DNA of 49,087 nucleotides from CAG-390 sp964522215 (lineage in GTDB: Bacteria; Bacillota; Clostridia; Oscillospirales; CAG-272): assembly GCA_964522215.1 (NCBI GenBank), contig CAZFVR010000011.1, positions 1 to 49,087 of the forward strand. Direction: 5' to 3'. Below are positions 40,904-48,940 of the stretch, in pieces (position 1 is the stretch's first letter; every line of letters begins with the position of its first letter). Below the pieces are notes generated by a model. It ran no database searches. It was not told the origin of the DNA and was given only the letters and a program-made list of their open reading frames with translations. Made by a program: the position numbers and the translations under genes.

Positions 40904-41834
40904 TTCACTGCTTGAGGTCTACCGCCTCGGCTCCTTTACCGCCGCAGGCAACAAGCTGGGGCTGACACCCTCCGCCATCGGCCAACAGGTAAGATCGGTG
41001 GAGCAGGAGCTTGACACACCTCTGTTTGAGCGTGGCGAGCGACGGCTGATCCCCACCCGCGAGTGCCGCGTGATAGTTAAATATATTGAAAAGATCCACA
41101 CCATGTGCCGACGCATGTCGGACGATGTAGAGCTTTCAAAGCACAATCTCGAGCGGCTGAACGTCGGCATCACGCCGAGTGCTGTCAGCGGTGCCCTCTC
41201 CGGCGTGATAGAGGAGCTATCCGCCCGCGTACTGCCGACCCGCATCACGGTAACGACAGATTCCGCCGCGCGGCTTTGCGACATGCTTGAGAGCTACGCC
41301 ATAGATTTGGCGATAATCGAGGGCGGCAGCTGCCAAAGCGACACGCTTGCCGAGGTGATGCTTGACACCGATTATCTATCCGTTATACTGCCGCCGGACA
41401 GCGAGTACGCCGCGCGTGGCATGATAACGCCGGGCGAGCTGCAAAACGAGCCGCTTATAATGAAGCCGCCGGATTCCGGCACACGCCGCCTGTTTAATGC
41501 AAGCCTTGCGGGCGCGGGCCTCTCCCCCGAAAAATTTTCGGTCATCATGGAGGTCAGCTCGGTGGATACGATAATCAGACTGGTGGCTGGACACTACGGC
41601 CTATCCGTACTGTCCAGCAAGGCCTGTGCCGCGGCAGCCGAGAACGGCAGGATAGCCGCCGTTCCCCTTGGCGGCATAAACATGACCCGCAGTATACGCC
41701 TGGTATACCGGAAAAACCGCGACTGCAGTGAGCTTATCGGCAAGATAAGATCCTCATATGCCGCCGCAAACTGCCGCGATAGCGGCATACAGCCAAAATT
41801 TACGACACCCGAAAGAGAGAGAAACATCCAATGA
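40869..41834 (+). CDS. LysR-family transcriptional regulator, second paralog
   Basis: The 321-residue protein has the LysR DNA-binding domain (VYRLGSFTAAGNKLGLTPSA then VEQELDTPLFERGERRLIPT) and an effector domain with MKPPDSGTRRLFNASLAGA, clearly paralogous to ILRLPNSGTRNLFAAHLE of the LysR at 39483. The ATG at 40869 follows AAAGGAGG; the frame from 40803 is only the open upstream extension. Its stop overlaps the MATE start as ATGA, so it likely regulates that transporter. Ligand unknown. Confidence 0.93.
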   Translation: MLDRIHYDQRYDSLLEVYRLGSFTAAGNKLGLTPSAIGQQVRSVEQELDTPLFERGERRLIPTRECRVIVKYIEKIHTMCRRMSDDVELSKHNLERLNVGITPSAVSGALSGVIEELSARVLPTRITVTTDSAARLCDMLESYAIDLAIIEGGSCQSDTLAEVMLDTDYLSVILPPDSEYAARGMITPGELQNEPLIMKPPDSGTRRLFNASLAGAGLSPEKFSVIMEVSSVDTIIRLVAGHYGLSVLSSKACAAAAENGRIAAVPLGGINMTRSIRLVYRKNRDCSELIGKIRSSYAAANCRDSGIQPKFTTPERERNIQ

Positions 41835-43267
41835 GATCCAAAGTAAAAGAAAAAGAACTTTTTGAATCAACACCCATTATGAGGGCGATAGCAGAGCTGG
41901 CCTTCCCCTCGATAATGGGCCAGATAATACTGGTCATATACAATATGGCAGACACCTTTTTTGTGGGACTGACCCGCAGTGACGAAATGATCACCGCAGT
42001 GACGGTTTGCATGCCCGCGTTTATGTTTTTATCCGCCATCTCCAACCTGTTTGGAGTGGGCGGTGCCAGCGTGATATCCCGCTTCCTCGGTCTACATAAC
42101 AAAAAGGATGCCTCACGCGCCTCCTCCTTTGCAATTTGGGGCTGTACCGCAGTATCAGCACTGTACGCCTTTGGCGCGTGGCTGTTTATGGATACCTTTG
42201 TGGATCTCCTGGGCGGCGGCAACAATGCAACAGTCCACACCGAGGCCTGCCGTTACATGCTGATAGCCGTTGTTTCGGGCGGCGTGGTGACCGCCCTCAA
42301 CACCCTCTTCTCGCATCTGGTAAGGGCCGAGGGACGTTCCCTCCAAGCCAGCATAGGCATAGTCCTTGGCGGCGTACTGAATATGGTCCTTGACCCGCTG
42401 TTTATGTTCGTCATCCTCCCCCGTGGCAACGAGGTAGTCGGTGCGGCACTGGCCACTATGCTCTCAAACGTTGCAGCCCTCATTTATTTTATCATCATCA
42501 TTGCAAAAGATCGCCGCGAGCTTGTGCTGTCCGTAAAGCCGGAGGCGGCAATGTTTAAAAATAAGATCCCCTCCTCCGTCATCAGCATAGGCATACCCGC
42601 CTGCCTTATGACGCTGTGCGAAAATATCTCCTACGCAATACTTGATAATCTTATGGGAGTTGCCGGCACAGCACAGCAGGCCGGCATAGGCGTTGCCAAA
42701 AAGGTCAACATGCTTGCACACTCGATAGTGCGCGGAATGTCACAGGGCGTTTTGCCGCTGATAGGCTACAACTATGCCTCCGGTAACAAAAAGCGCATGC
42801 GCCGGACGGTCTATATCTCCGCCGGCATCTCGATAGCCATCTCCGCCGTTTGCATGGTGGTATGCCTGCTCTTTGCACGCGAGCTGATAGGGCTCTTTAT
42901 ACCCGAGGCATCCGAGTCTCACGAGTGGGGCAACAGCTTTTTGCGCATCCTTTGCATAGGCGCACCCTTCTCCGCCTGCGCGTACGCCGTTATCTCCTTC
43001 TTCCAAGCAACGGGGCACGGCATAAGATCGCTGGTGCTTGCGCTCCTGCGCAAGGGCGTGCTGGATATTCCGCTTATGTTTATACTCAACTCGATCTACC
43101 CCACCTACGGGATCGTTTGGGCTACCCCCTCCGCCGATATCGTTTGCAGTATCTGCGCCATTATCCTCTTTGTGGCGTTTATGAAGCGCCACGGTCAGGA
43201 TGCCCCGCCCGCCGCAAGCAAAGATGCGGGCGAGACGGTCGGCGAGGCTGTCTCCGTCAACGTCTGA
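41831..43267 (+). CDS. MATE-family multidrug/toxin efflux transporter
   Basis: The 478-residue membrane protein has 12 hydrophobic segments and MATE hallmarks: STPIMRAIAELAFPSIMGQI at the start, GVGGASVISRFLG and GLNMVLDPLFM-like text in each half. MATE proteins export cationic compounds with Na+ or H+. It is the last gene of the LysR operon, overlapping it by 4 nt. The C-terminal tail (after about 450) is Ala/Gly-rich and cytoplasmic. A terminator follows 54 nt after the stop. Confidence 0.93.
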   Translation: MRSKVKEKELFESTPIMRAIAELAFPSIMGQIILVIYNMADTFFVGLTRSDEMITAVTVCMPAFMFLSAISNLFGVGGASVISRFLGLHNKKDASRASSFAIWGCTAVSALYAFGAWLFMDTFVDLLGGGNNATVHTEACRYMLIAVVSGGVVTALNTLFSHLVRAEGRSLQASIGIVLGGVLNMVLDPLFMFVILPRGNEVVGAALATMLSNVAALIYFIIIIAKDRRELVLSVKPEAAMFKNKIPSSVISIGIPACLMTLCENISYAILDNLMGVAGTAQQAGIGVAKKVNMLAHSIVRGMSQGVLPLIGYNYASGNKKRMRRTVYISAGISIAISAVCMVVCLLFARELIGLFIPEASESHEWGNSFLRILCIGAPFSACAYAVISFFQATGHGIRSLVLALLRKGVLDIPLMFILNSIYPTYGIVWATPSADIVCSICAIILFVAFMKRHGQDAPPAASKDAGETVGEAVSVNV

Positions 43268-43320
43268 CGCGGGAACGGATACGGACCTACCCAAAGCCTA
43301 AAAAATACAAAATATCGCCT

Positions 43321-43364
43321 CACCCCCCCTGCCGCGGCATGCCCGCGGCAGGGGGGTGTTTTCT
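43321..43364 (+). terminator. Terminator after the MATE gene
   Basis: A GC-rich stem of about 14 bp (43324-43337 with 43343-43356) with a 5-nt loop, then TGTTTTC. Confidence 0.8.
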
Positions 43365-43427
43365 TCCTATTTAATACATATATAATAAACACGCTCAAAG
43401 TGCGCGTGGCCTGTAACAAAAAAGCTA

Positions 43428-43456
43428 TTGCTTTGCGCGCGGATATATGCTATAAT
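43428..43456 (+). promoter_or_regulatory. Promoter of the alpha/beta-hydrolase operon
   Basis: TTGCTT, 17-nt spacer, TATAAT. Confidence 0.7.
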
Positions 43457-43459
43457 ATG

Positions 43460-43519
43460 AATCAGGATGACCCGGATCGGGATGACCCGAGTCAGAATGC
43501 CCCGAATCAAAATGCTTCC
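43460..43519. repeat. Four degenerate 15-bp tandem repeats in the leader
   Basis: Units such as ATCAGGATGACCCGG and ATCGGGATGACCCGA repeat four times with increasing divergence. In the hydrolase frame they would encode five-residue repeats (DDP-type). They lie after the promoter and may be leader or N-terminal coding sequence. Confidence 0.6.
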
Positions 43520-43558
43520 GGGCAAAACATCACGCGCGTAGGCAAGGCAGAGGCAAAA

Positions 43559-44524
43559 ATGATATTTGAGGAAAAGATAAAAAGCATATATCGCGGGATG
43601 ATGTTTACCCGCTACGACGACCGCGGGCTGGCCTATTATTACTCCGCCGCAGACTTTCCGGGGCTTGGCGCAGAGGAATATAATTTTCCATCCTCCGAGG
43701 GGCATAGCTTAGCCGGCATGCTTTACAGCTACCCCTCCCCGGTCGCGGGACGGCTGGTGATATTTGAGCACGGCATTGGCGGCGGTCACCGCTCCTACCT
43801 GCGGGAGATCGAGCTGCTTTGCCGCCATGGGTATCGTGTGTTGGCTTACGATCACACAGGGTGCTGGCGTTCCGGCGGCAGTGATACCGGCGGGCTTTGC
43901 CACTCGTTATGCGACCTTAACGATTGCATTGAGGCCGTCTCGCACGACCGGCGCTTTGCAGGCTGCGACATCTCTGTCATGGGTCACAGCCACGGCGGTT
44001 TTTCGGCACTCAACATCTACGCGTGGCAGCCGCGCGTAAGTCACATTGTGGCGCTTTGCGGCTTTTTATCGGTAGAGCTGATGGCAAAAACAACATTTCC
44101 GGGGCTGCTTTGCGGCTACAGGCGGCCGATAATTGAGCTTGAGCGGCAAAGAAACCCCAAATATTCCGCAGCTAACGCCGCCGCGACCTTGGCGGATGCG
44201 GATGCCAAGATACTGGCAATATATTCGGACAACGACCGCATGTGCCCGCGCCTGCATTATGACACACTGCGTGCGGCGATAGGCGATCGCCCGGGTACGC
44301 GCGTGGAGCTGGTGAGCGGCCGCGGACATAATCCCAACTATACCCCCAATGCTGTGGCATATCTCGGTGAGTATTCGGCAGAGCTTGCCCGCCTGCAAAA
44401 AAAGCGCGGCAACGATATGAGCGATGCCGAGCGTGCGGAATTTTGCTCCCGCTTTGATTGGGCGCGTATGACGGAGCAGGACAGCGGCGTGTGGGAGATG
44501 ATATTTTCGGCACTTGACAGCTGA
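43559..44524 (+). CDS. Alpha/beta hydrolase
   Basis: The 321-residue protein has the lid and core of serine alpha/beta hydrolases: IFEHGIGGGHRSYLREIELL, the nucleophile elbow VMGHSHGGFSALN, SDNDR with the acid residue, and GRGHNPNYTP with the His. The start is uncertain. The frame is open upstream to 43400, but a promoter -10 at 43451-43456 overlaps the first in-frame ATG (43457), so I use the ATG at 43559 (AGAGG upstream). If 43457 were used it would add a repetitive 34-residue N-terminus. Substrate unknown; likely a small ester. Confidence 0.85.
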   Translation: MIFEEKIKSIYRGMMFTRYDDRGLAYYYSAADFPGLGAEEYNFPSSEGHSLAGMLYSYPSPVAGRLVIFEHGIGGGHRSYLREIELLCRHGYRVLAYDHTGCWRSGGSDTGGLCHSLCDLNDCIEAVSHDRRFAGCDISVMGHSHGGFSALNIYAWQPRVSHIVALCGFLSVELMAKTTFPGLLCGYRRPIIELERQRNPKYSAANAAATLADADAKILAIYSDNDRMCPRLHYDTLRAAIGDRPGTRVELVSGRGHNPNYTPNAVAYLGEYSAELARLQKKRGNDMSDAERAEFCSRFDWARMTEQDSGVWEMIFSALDS

Positions 44525-44586
44525 CATTCCGGACGACACTGCGATAATAAACAAAATAAAAACAAATTAAAAAGGCGGAACTTAAA

Positions 44587-45522
44587 ATGAGCAGCTTTGA
44601 AGACCTCAGAATAGTAGACAATTTTTATCAGACATCGCTTTTCTTCCCCATGCCGACGGTAGTTATCAGCACACTGTGCGAGGACGGCACCACAAACCTC
44701 GGTCCGTACTCGCTCGTTCAGCCCTATTATGTGGCGGGCCGTGACTACTACGCCATGCTTCTTTCCTGCCGCAACTCCTCCAACACCGCACAAAACATCC
44801 TGCGCAACGGCAAGTGCGCCATCAACTTTATCGATGATGACCCCCGTACCTTTAAGGAGGCGGTAAAGCTCTCCTGGCCGGGTGACCGCCCGTCCGAGAA
44901 AATGCCTAAATGCCGCTTTAAGCTTGAATGCAGTATGACAGAAGAAAAGACCGGCGAGGCGCGCCCCCGCGTGATGACGGATGCGATACAGGTGATAGAA
45001 TGCACCTGGATGCGCGAGCTTGACGGCGCCGACCGAGACCGCGCGGGCGAGCTGACGGGGTACGAGGGTCCGTACCATGATTTTAACGGCATTACCAGCA
45101 AGTTTGGCGCACACTTTATCCTGCGCGTGGACCGCATACTTCTGAAAAAGAAATACAGCGATGCGATAATCAACGGTGTCACCGCACGCGACTTTCCGCC
45201 CCTGCCGGTGGATTACGGCTACCGTGACAGCAAAAACTTTTGGTTCCATAAAAAAACGCGCATGCGTGCCGAGCTTTTGCAGGTAAGAGAGGCTTCTCTT
45301 GAATCCGTCAGGTATGCCGCCGACAGGATAGACGACAAGGTAAAGTTCACCGATGATGCCCTGCGCACGATACTTGGCGTGCCGCGGGTGTTCCTGCCCA
45401 CCGTTTTGCGCGGCTGTGTGGCATGGGCAAAGGAGAACGGCGTAGAGCTGGTGGATGCCGAGCATATGAAGATCATCAACGACAAACGCGCCAAGGAGAA
45501 AAAGGAGAAAAACAAAAAATGA
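44587..45522 (+). CDS. FMN-binding split-barrel flavin reductase-like protein with possible C-terminal PCP_red-like tail
   Basis: The 311-residue protein starts like flavin-reductase-like proteins: FFPMPTVVISTLCEDGTTNLGP then AMLLSCRNSSNTAQNILRN, which binds FMN in the family. The middle (about 100-220) continues the split barrel. From about 255 (KFTDDALRTILGVPRVFLPTVLRGCVAWAKENG) the sequence resembles the PCP_red domain found at the end of light-independent protochlorophyllide reductases and some other oxidoreductases. Such a fusion is unusual. The start ATG is preceded by AAAAGGCGGAAC. Role unknown; a reductase for a small aromatic or sulfur compound is possible. Confidence 0.8.
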   Translation: MSSFEDLRIVDNFYQTSLFFPMPTVVISTLCEDGTTNLGPYSLVQPYYVAGRDYYAMLLSCRNSSNTAQNILRNGKCAINFIDDDPRTFKEAVKLSWPGDRPSEKMPKCRFKLECSMTEEKTGEARPRVMTDAIQVIECTWMRELDGADRDRAGELTGYEGPYHDFNGITSKFGAHFILRVDRILLKKKYSDAIINGVTARDFPPLPVDYGYRDSKNFWFHKKTRMRAELLQVREASLESVRYAADRIDDKVKFTDDALRTILGVPRVFLPTVLRGCVAWAKENGVELVDAEHMKIINDKRAKEKKEKNKK

Positions 45523-45767
45523 ATGGCGGAAACCCGGATGCCCAGCTTCGCGCCGAGCGCGAGCTAAAGCTGCGCGCCGTTTGGTGCGGCTACTACGACG
45601 GCAACGAACGCAGTCACCGCGTACAGGAAAAGCCGGGCTTTATCTATCACCACACCACGCCGGACGCGCCCGTCCCGCAGCTTAACACGGTGCGTGTGGG
45701 ACATGTCTCCCGTCTCACGCGCGAGCATTATAACGAGATATACGGCGGTGCCGACACCGACCGATAA
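45519..45767 (+). CDS. Small protein of unknown function
   Basis: The 82-residue product is hydrophilic (RAERELKLRAVWCGYYDGNERS, HHTTPDAPVPQLNTVRVGHV) with no recognised domain. The ATG at 45519 overlaps the stop of the flavin-reductase-like gene as ATGA, so translation is coupled and the gene is real or its overlap is fortuitous; AAGGAGAAA lies upstream. The short length and two Tyr/His-rich segments do not match a family that I know. Confidence 0.6.
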   Translation: MNGGNPDAQLRAERELKLRAVWCGYYDGNERSHRVQEKPGFIYHHTTPDAPVPQLNTVRVGHVSRLTREHYNEIYGGADTDR

Positions 45768-46009
45768 AATTCCAAAGCAGCCGATCGTAAAGCTCCGTTT
45801 TACGATCGAGGAACCTCACGGCGGGGATGTGCGCTTATCGCCGCATGCCAAAATCGAAGATCCCGGCAGCTCCCTTTGGCGCGCAGGCTCACTTCGGCTC
45901 GACTCAAAGTTGTTTTTTGGCAGCAGAGCTGCCAAAAAAACAAATTTGATCTTTTATATGATGACTTTTACGATCAACTATATTTCCAAAAGTAAAGGAG
46001 CAAACAAAA
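45768..46009. other. Intergenic region with two hairpins
   Basis: A 10-bp hairpin (45782-45791 with 45799-45808) has no T run. A second inverted repeat (GTTTTTTGGCAGC with GCTGCCAAAAAAAC, about 45912-45941) has T on the outside 5' arm, so it is not a classic terminator. No gene seen. Confidence 0.5.
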
Positions 46010-46855
46010 ATGGGCACACTTATTCAATATTGCACAGAGGCATCAAAATTTGACGGCCAATTTGCATGGCAGGCGGCAGGGATGGGGTATATCATCCTCA
46101 CACGCCACGGTCACATAATAGCCATTGACGGCGGCGGATGCCGCGAGGATGCCGAGGGGATGATAGCTCTCATGGAGCGCGCCGTGGGCAAGCGGCCGAG
46201 GGTGGATCTTTGGATCCTTACTCACCTCCACAACGACCACTATACGGCACTTTTAAAGATAGCGGAGGATCCCACCCTGCGCGAGCGGCTGGAGATAGAT
46301 ACGGTGATGAGCTGCATTCCCGAAAGCTTTACCTGGATGCGCCGCGGCGAGCTTTGCAATGCGCAAAAGGACATCAACCGCGTTTCATCACTCGCGGACC
46401 GGCTGGGCTGCAGCCATCGGCGTGCCGCCGTGGGGGATCAGATCGACATTGACGGCACGGTGGTAGAGATCCTGCATACCTACGAAAATGCCGCAACGGT
46501 GGCCGACCCCAACGAGCTTTCGATAGTTTTTACCGTCAGCGGCGACACAAAAAAGATAATGTTCACCGGGGACGCCTACCCCGCGGGGCTTGAGGTGGTG
46601 TATCGCGCCTATCGCGAACGCCCGGAGGAGCTGAAGTGCGATATCCTGCAAGCGGCGCACCACGGTCTTAACGGCGGGCACACGCTGTTTTATAAGCTGG
46701 TGGATGCCGACACGGTGTTGGTGCCGATATCACGGTCCGGCGACCGCGCCATGAACCTGCCGGAGGAGAATGCGGCGCACCATAATCTTTACGCCGAGCG
46801 CCGCGCCGCAACGGTGATAAAAGCCTTTTGCGGCACCGCCGCCATTGAGATATGA
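46010..46855 (+). CDS. Cytoplasmic MBL-fold metallohydrolase
   Basis: The 281-residue protein has the zinc motif WILTHLHNDHYTA (HxHxDH) after GHIIAIDGGGCREDAEG, then VFTVSGDTKKIMFTGDAYP and LQAAHHGLNGGHTLFYKL. This is a ComEC/MBL-like hydrolase without membrane segments. It could act on nucleic acids or small phosphate or ester substrates. It resembles the MBL domain of the lipoprotein at 30413. AAAGGAG is 9 nt upstream of the ATG. A short hairpin follows. Confidence 0.9.
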   Translation: MGTLIQYCTEASKFDGQFAWQAAGMGYIILTRHGHIIAIDGGGCREDAEGMIALMERAVGKRPRVDLWILTHLHNDHYTALLKIAEDPTLRERLEIDTVMSCIPESFTWMRRGELCNAQKDINRVSSLADRLGCSHRRAAVGDQIDIDGTVVEILHTYENAATVADPNELSIVFTVSGDTKKIMFTGDAYPAGLEVVYRAYRERPEELKCDILQAAHHGLNGGHTLFYKLVDADTVLVPISRSGDRAMNLPEENAAHHNLYAERRAATVIKAFCGTAAIEI

Positions 46856-46866
46856 TGGCAAAAATA

Positions 46867-46904
46867 TAATGAAGACCTCCGCGCAAGCAAGGGTCTTCAT
46901 TATT
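46867..46904 (+). terminator. Hairpin after the MBL gene
   Basis: An 11-bp stem (TAATGAAGACC with GGTCTTCATTA) and a short A/T-rich tail; moderate terminator. Confidence 0.55.
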
Positions 46905-46922
46905 AAAATGCAAGCATTATTC

Positions 46923-46977
46923 AATAGATAAAATGAATAGATAAAATGATCGGCGGGCGACCTGTGGTCGCCCGCCG
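46923..46977. repeat. 13-bp tandem duplication plus perfect hairpin
   Basis: AATAGATAAAATG is repeated exactly at 46923-46935 and 46936-46948. A 12-bp hairpin (46951-46962 with 46966-46977) follows at once. Function unknown; it lies between two same-strand genes. Confidence 0.8.
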
Positions 46978-47119
46978 GTGAAGAACACAAAAAATACATT
47001 AAAATCGAGAGCCGCCCCGCGGATCTCTTCCTCAACGCATGTACGGCATTCGCCCGCATGCATTTCACCCACGCGGAGCGCCGCGCTCGCCGCCCTCGGG
47101 ACGGCAAAAGGAGACCTTT

Positions 47120-47986
47120 ATGTGGATAGCAGCAGCTGTTCTTTCCGCATTTTTTGCCGGAGTGACCTCAATACTCGCAAAATGCGGCATTAAAAAAACA
47201 AGCTCGGATCTTGCAACCGCCATGCGAACGGCGGTGGTGCTGATCTTTTCCTGGCTGATGGTTGCGATCGTCGGCTCATACTCCACCCTGCCCGACATAC
47301 CACCGCGATCATGGATATTTTTGATCCTCTCGGGGCTGGCCACCGGCGGCTCGTGGACCTGCTATTTTAAGGCACTATCGCTCGGGGATGTCAACCGCGT
47401 AGTGCCGATAGACAAATCAAGCACCGTCATATCCGTGCTTTTGGCCATCATCTGCTTTGGCGAGACCTCAAACCTTGCCGCAAAGCTGGCAGGCACTGCC
47501 ATTCTTGCCGCGGGGATACTTTTGATGGTTGAAAAAAAGCCAAGCGACAAAAAGTCCGGCGGGCGGGTGTGGCTTATCTGCGCCGTGCTTTCCGCAGTGT
47601 TTGCCGCGCTGACATCGATACTGGCCAAGATCGGAATGTCCGGTGTGGAATCCAACCTCGGCACTGCCATTCGCACCTGTGTGGTGCTGGTGCTGGCATG
47701 GGGCATCGTCTTTTCGCGCGGCGAGCAGGACGGACTGCGCACCATCGACCGCCGTGAGCTTATATTCATCCTGCTCTCCGGCGTGGCGACCGGCGCATCC
47801 TGGCTCTGCTACTACTACGCCATTCAAAACGGTGACGTGAGCATTGTTGTGCCGATAGACAAAATGAGCATTCTTGTGACCGTTGCGTTCTCCCGCGTCG
47901 TGTTTGGCGAAAAGCTCAGCCGCCGCGCAACACTCGGACTTGTTTTGATGCTTGCGGGCACACTGCTGATGGTATTTTTTAAATGA
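47120..47986 (+). CDS. EamA/DMT-superfamily transporter
   Basis: The 288-residue protein has ten hydrophobic segments arranged as two EamA repeats: SAFFAGVTSILAKCG in the first half and SAVFAALTSILAKIG in the second, each ending with a VVPIDKxS-type block (VVPIDKSSTVIS, VVPIDKMSILVT). DMT transporters export metabolites or amino acids. The ATG at 47120 follows AAAGGAGAC; the earlier open frame is leader. A charged linker (EKKPSDKKSGG) joins the halves. Confidence 0.93.
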   Translation: MWIAAAVLSAFFAGVTSILAKCGIKKTSSDLATAMRTAVVLIFSWLMVAIVGSYSTLPDIPPRSWIFLILSGLATGGSWTCYFKALSLGDVNRVVPIDKSSTVISVLLAIICFGETSNLAAKLAGTAILAAGILLMVEKKPSDKKSGGRVWLICAVLSAVFAALTSILAKIGMSGVESNLGTAIRTCVVLVLAWGIVFSRGEQDGLRTIDRRELIFILLSGVATGASWLCYYYAIQNGDVSIVVPIDKMSILVTVAFSRVVFGEKLSRRATLGLVLMLAGTLLMVFFK

Positions 47987-48012
47987 TCTGCCGAGATGTA
48001 TCACGCAAAAAC

Positions 48013-48042
48013 AAAAAGCACCTGCCGCGGCAGGTGCTTTTT
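48013..48042. terminator. Perfect 30-nt palindromic terminator
   Basis: Positions 48013-48027 are the exact reverse complement of 48028-48042, with A5 and T7 flanks. It is shared by the EamA gene and the convergent acetyltransferase gene. Confidence 0.9.
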
Positions 48043-48077
48043 TTGTGATCATTAAGTTTATGCTTTCTCGGATCATA

Positions 48078-48701
48078 TCAACCGATAGCTTCCCAGTCTA
48101 TCTCACGGTCCTTATAATAATATTTTTTATCCCGTTCGCCGATATTGCGAAGCACGCGGCAGGGGTTACCCACCGCCACCACACCGGATGGGATATCCTT
48201 TGTAACAACACTGCCCGCACCTATGACCGAATCATCACCTATGGTCACGCCGGGGAGTATGATCGCTCCCGCGCCTATCCAAACCCTATTCCCGATATGC
48301 ACCGGGAGATTGTACTGATAGACCCGCTCACGAAGCTCCGGACATATAGGATGCGCACCTGTAGCTATCACAACATTCGGAGCTATCATTACACTGTCTC
48401 CAATATAAATATCGGCATCATCCACGACCGTAAGATTGAAATTGGAGTAAAAATTCCTGCCCACATGCATATTACAGCCCCAGTTTGCATGGAACGGCGG
48501 CTCGATATAGCAATTCTCCCCCACCTCTGCAAACACGCGGCGAAGGATCTCCTCGCGATATTTGACCTCGGAGGGGCGGGACATGTTGAAATCATATATC
48601 AGCTCCTTGCATTCATAGAGCTTTCGGTCAAGCTCCTCGGGAATAACATCAAGCGAGCAATCATAAAGCTCGCCGCTTTTCATTTTTTCAAGTAAAGTCA
48701 T
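48078..48701 (-). CDS. Sugar O-acetyltransferase (maltose/NodL-like, left-handed beta-helix)
   Basis: The 207-residue protein has an N-terminal helical region and hexapeptide repeats (INFN-like NFYSNFNLTVVDDADIYIG, then VMIAPNVVIATGAHPIC and IGAGAIILPGVTIGDDSVIG). ATGAHP carries the conserved catalytic His. It transfers acetyl groups from acetyl-CoA to sugars or oligosaccharides. The ATG at 48701 follows GGAGGA; the longer frame to 48731 contains the RBS and is rejected. A TTGATG-N17-TATAAT promoter lies upstream. Confidence 0.93.
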   Translation of the reverse strand: MTLLEKMKSGELYDCSLDVIPEELDRKLYECKELIYDFNMSRPSEVKYREEILRRVFAEVGENCYIEPPFHANWGCNMHVGRNFYSNFNLTVVDDADIYIGDSVMIAPNVVIATGAHPICPELRERVYQYNLPVHIGNRVWIGAGAIILPGVTIGDDSVIGAGSVVTKDIPSGVVAVGNPCRVLRNIGERDKKYYYKDREIDWEAIG

Positions 48702-48766
48702 ATTCTTGTCCTCCGTAAAGCTCCGGTTCACAGCGGTCTCCCCCGCCCTCCCCGGTATCCACTGAA

Positions 48767-48795
48767 ATTATACCACAGATCAAGGACAACATCAA
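48767..48795 (-). promoter_or_regulatory. Promoter of the acetyltransferase gene
   Basis: TTGATG, 17-nt spacer and TATAAT on the minus strand. Confidence 0.6.
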
Positions 48796-48940
48796 CACCT
48801 CTGTGAAAGATTCCGTTTTTTTGCGGAAATGATCGAAAAAAACGCGGATCGTCGCGCGGCTACCCACGCAAGACATTCGGCCGCAAGCCCGATCATTCCC
48901 CCTGCCTGTTGCAACCCAAGCCGAAACAGAGTATAAATAA

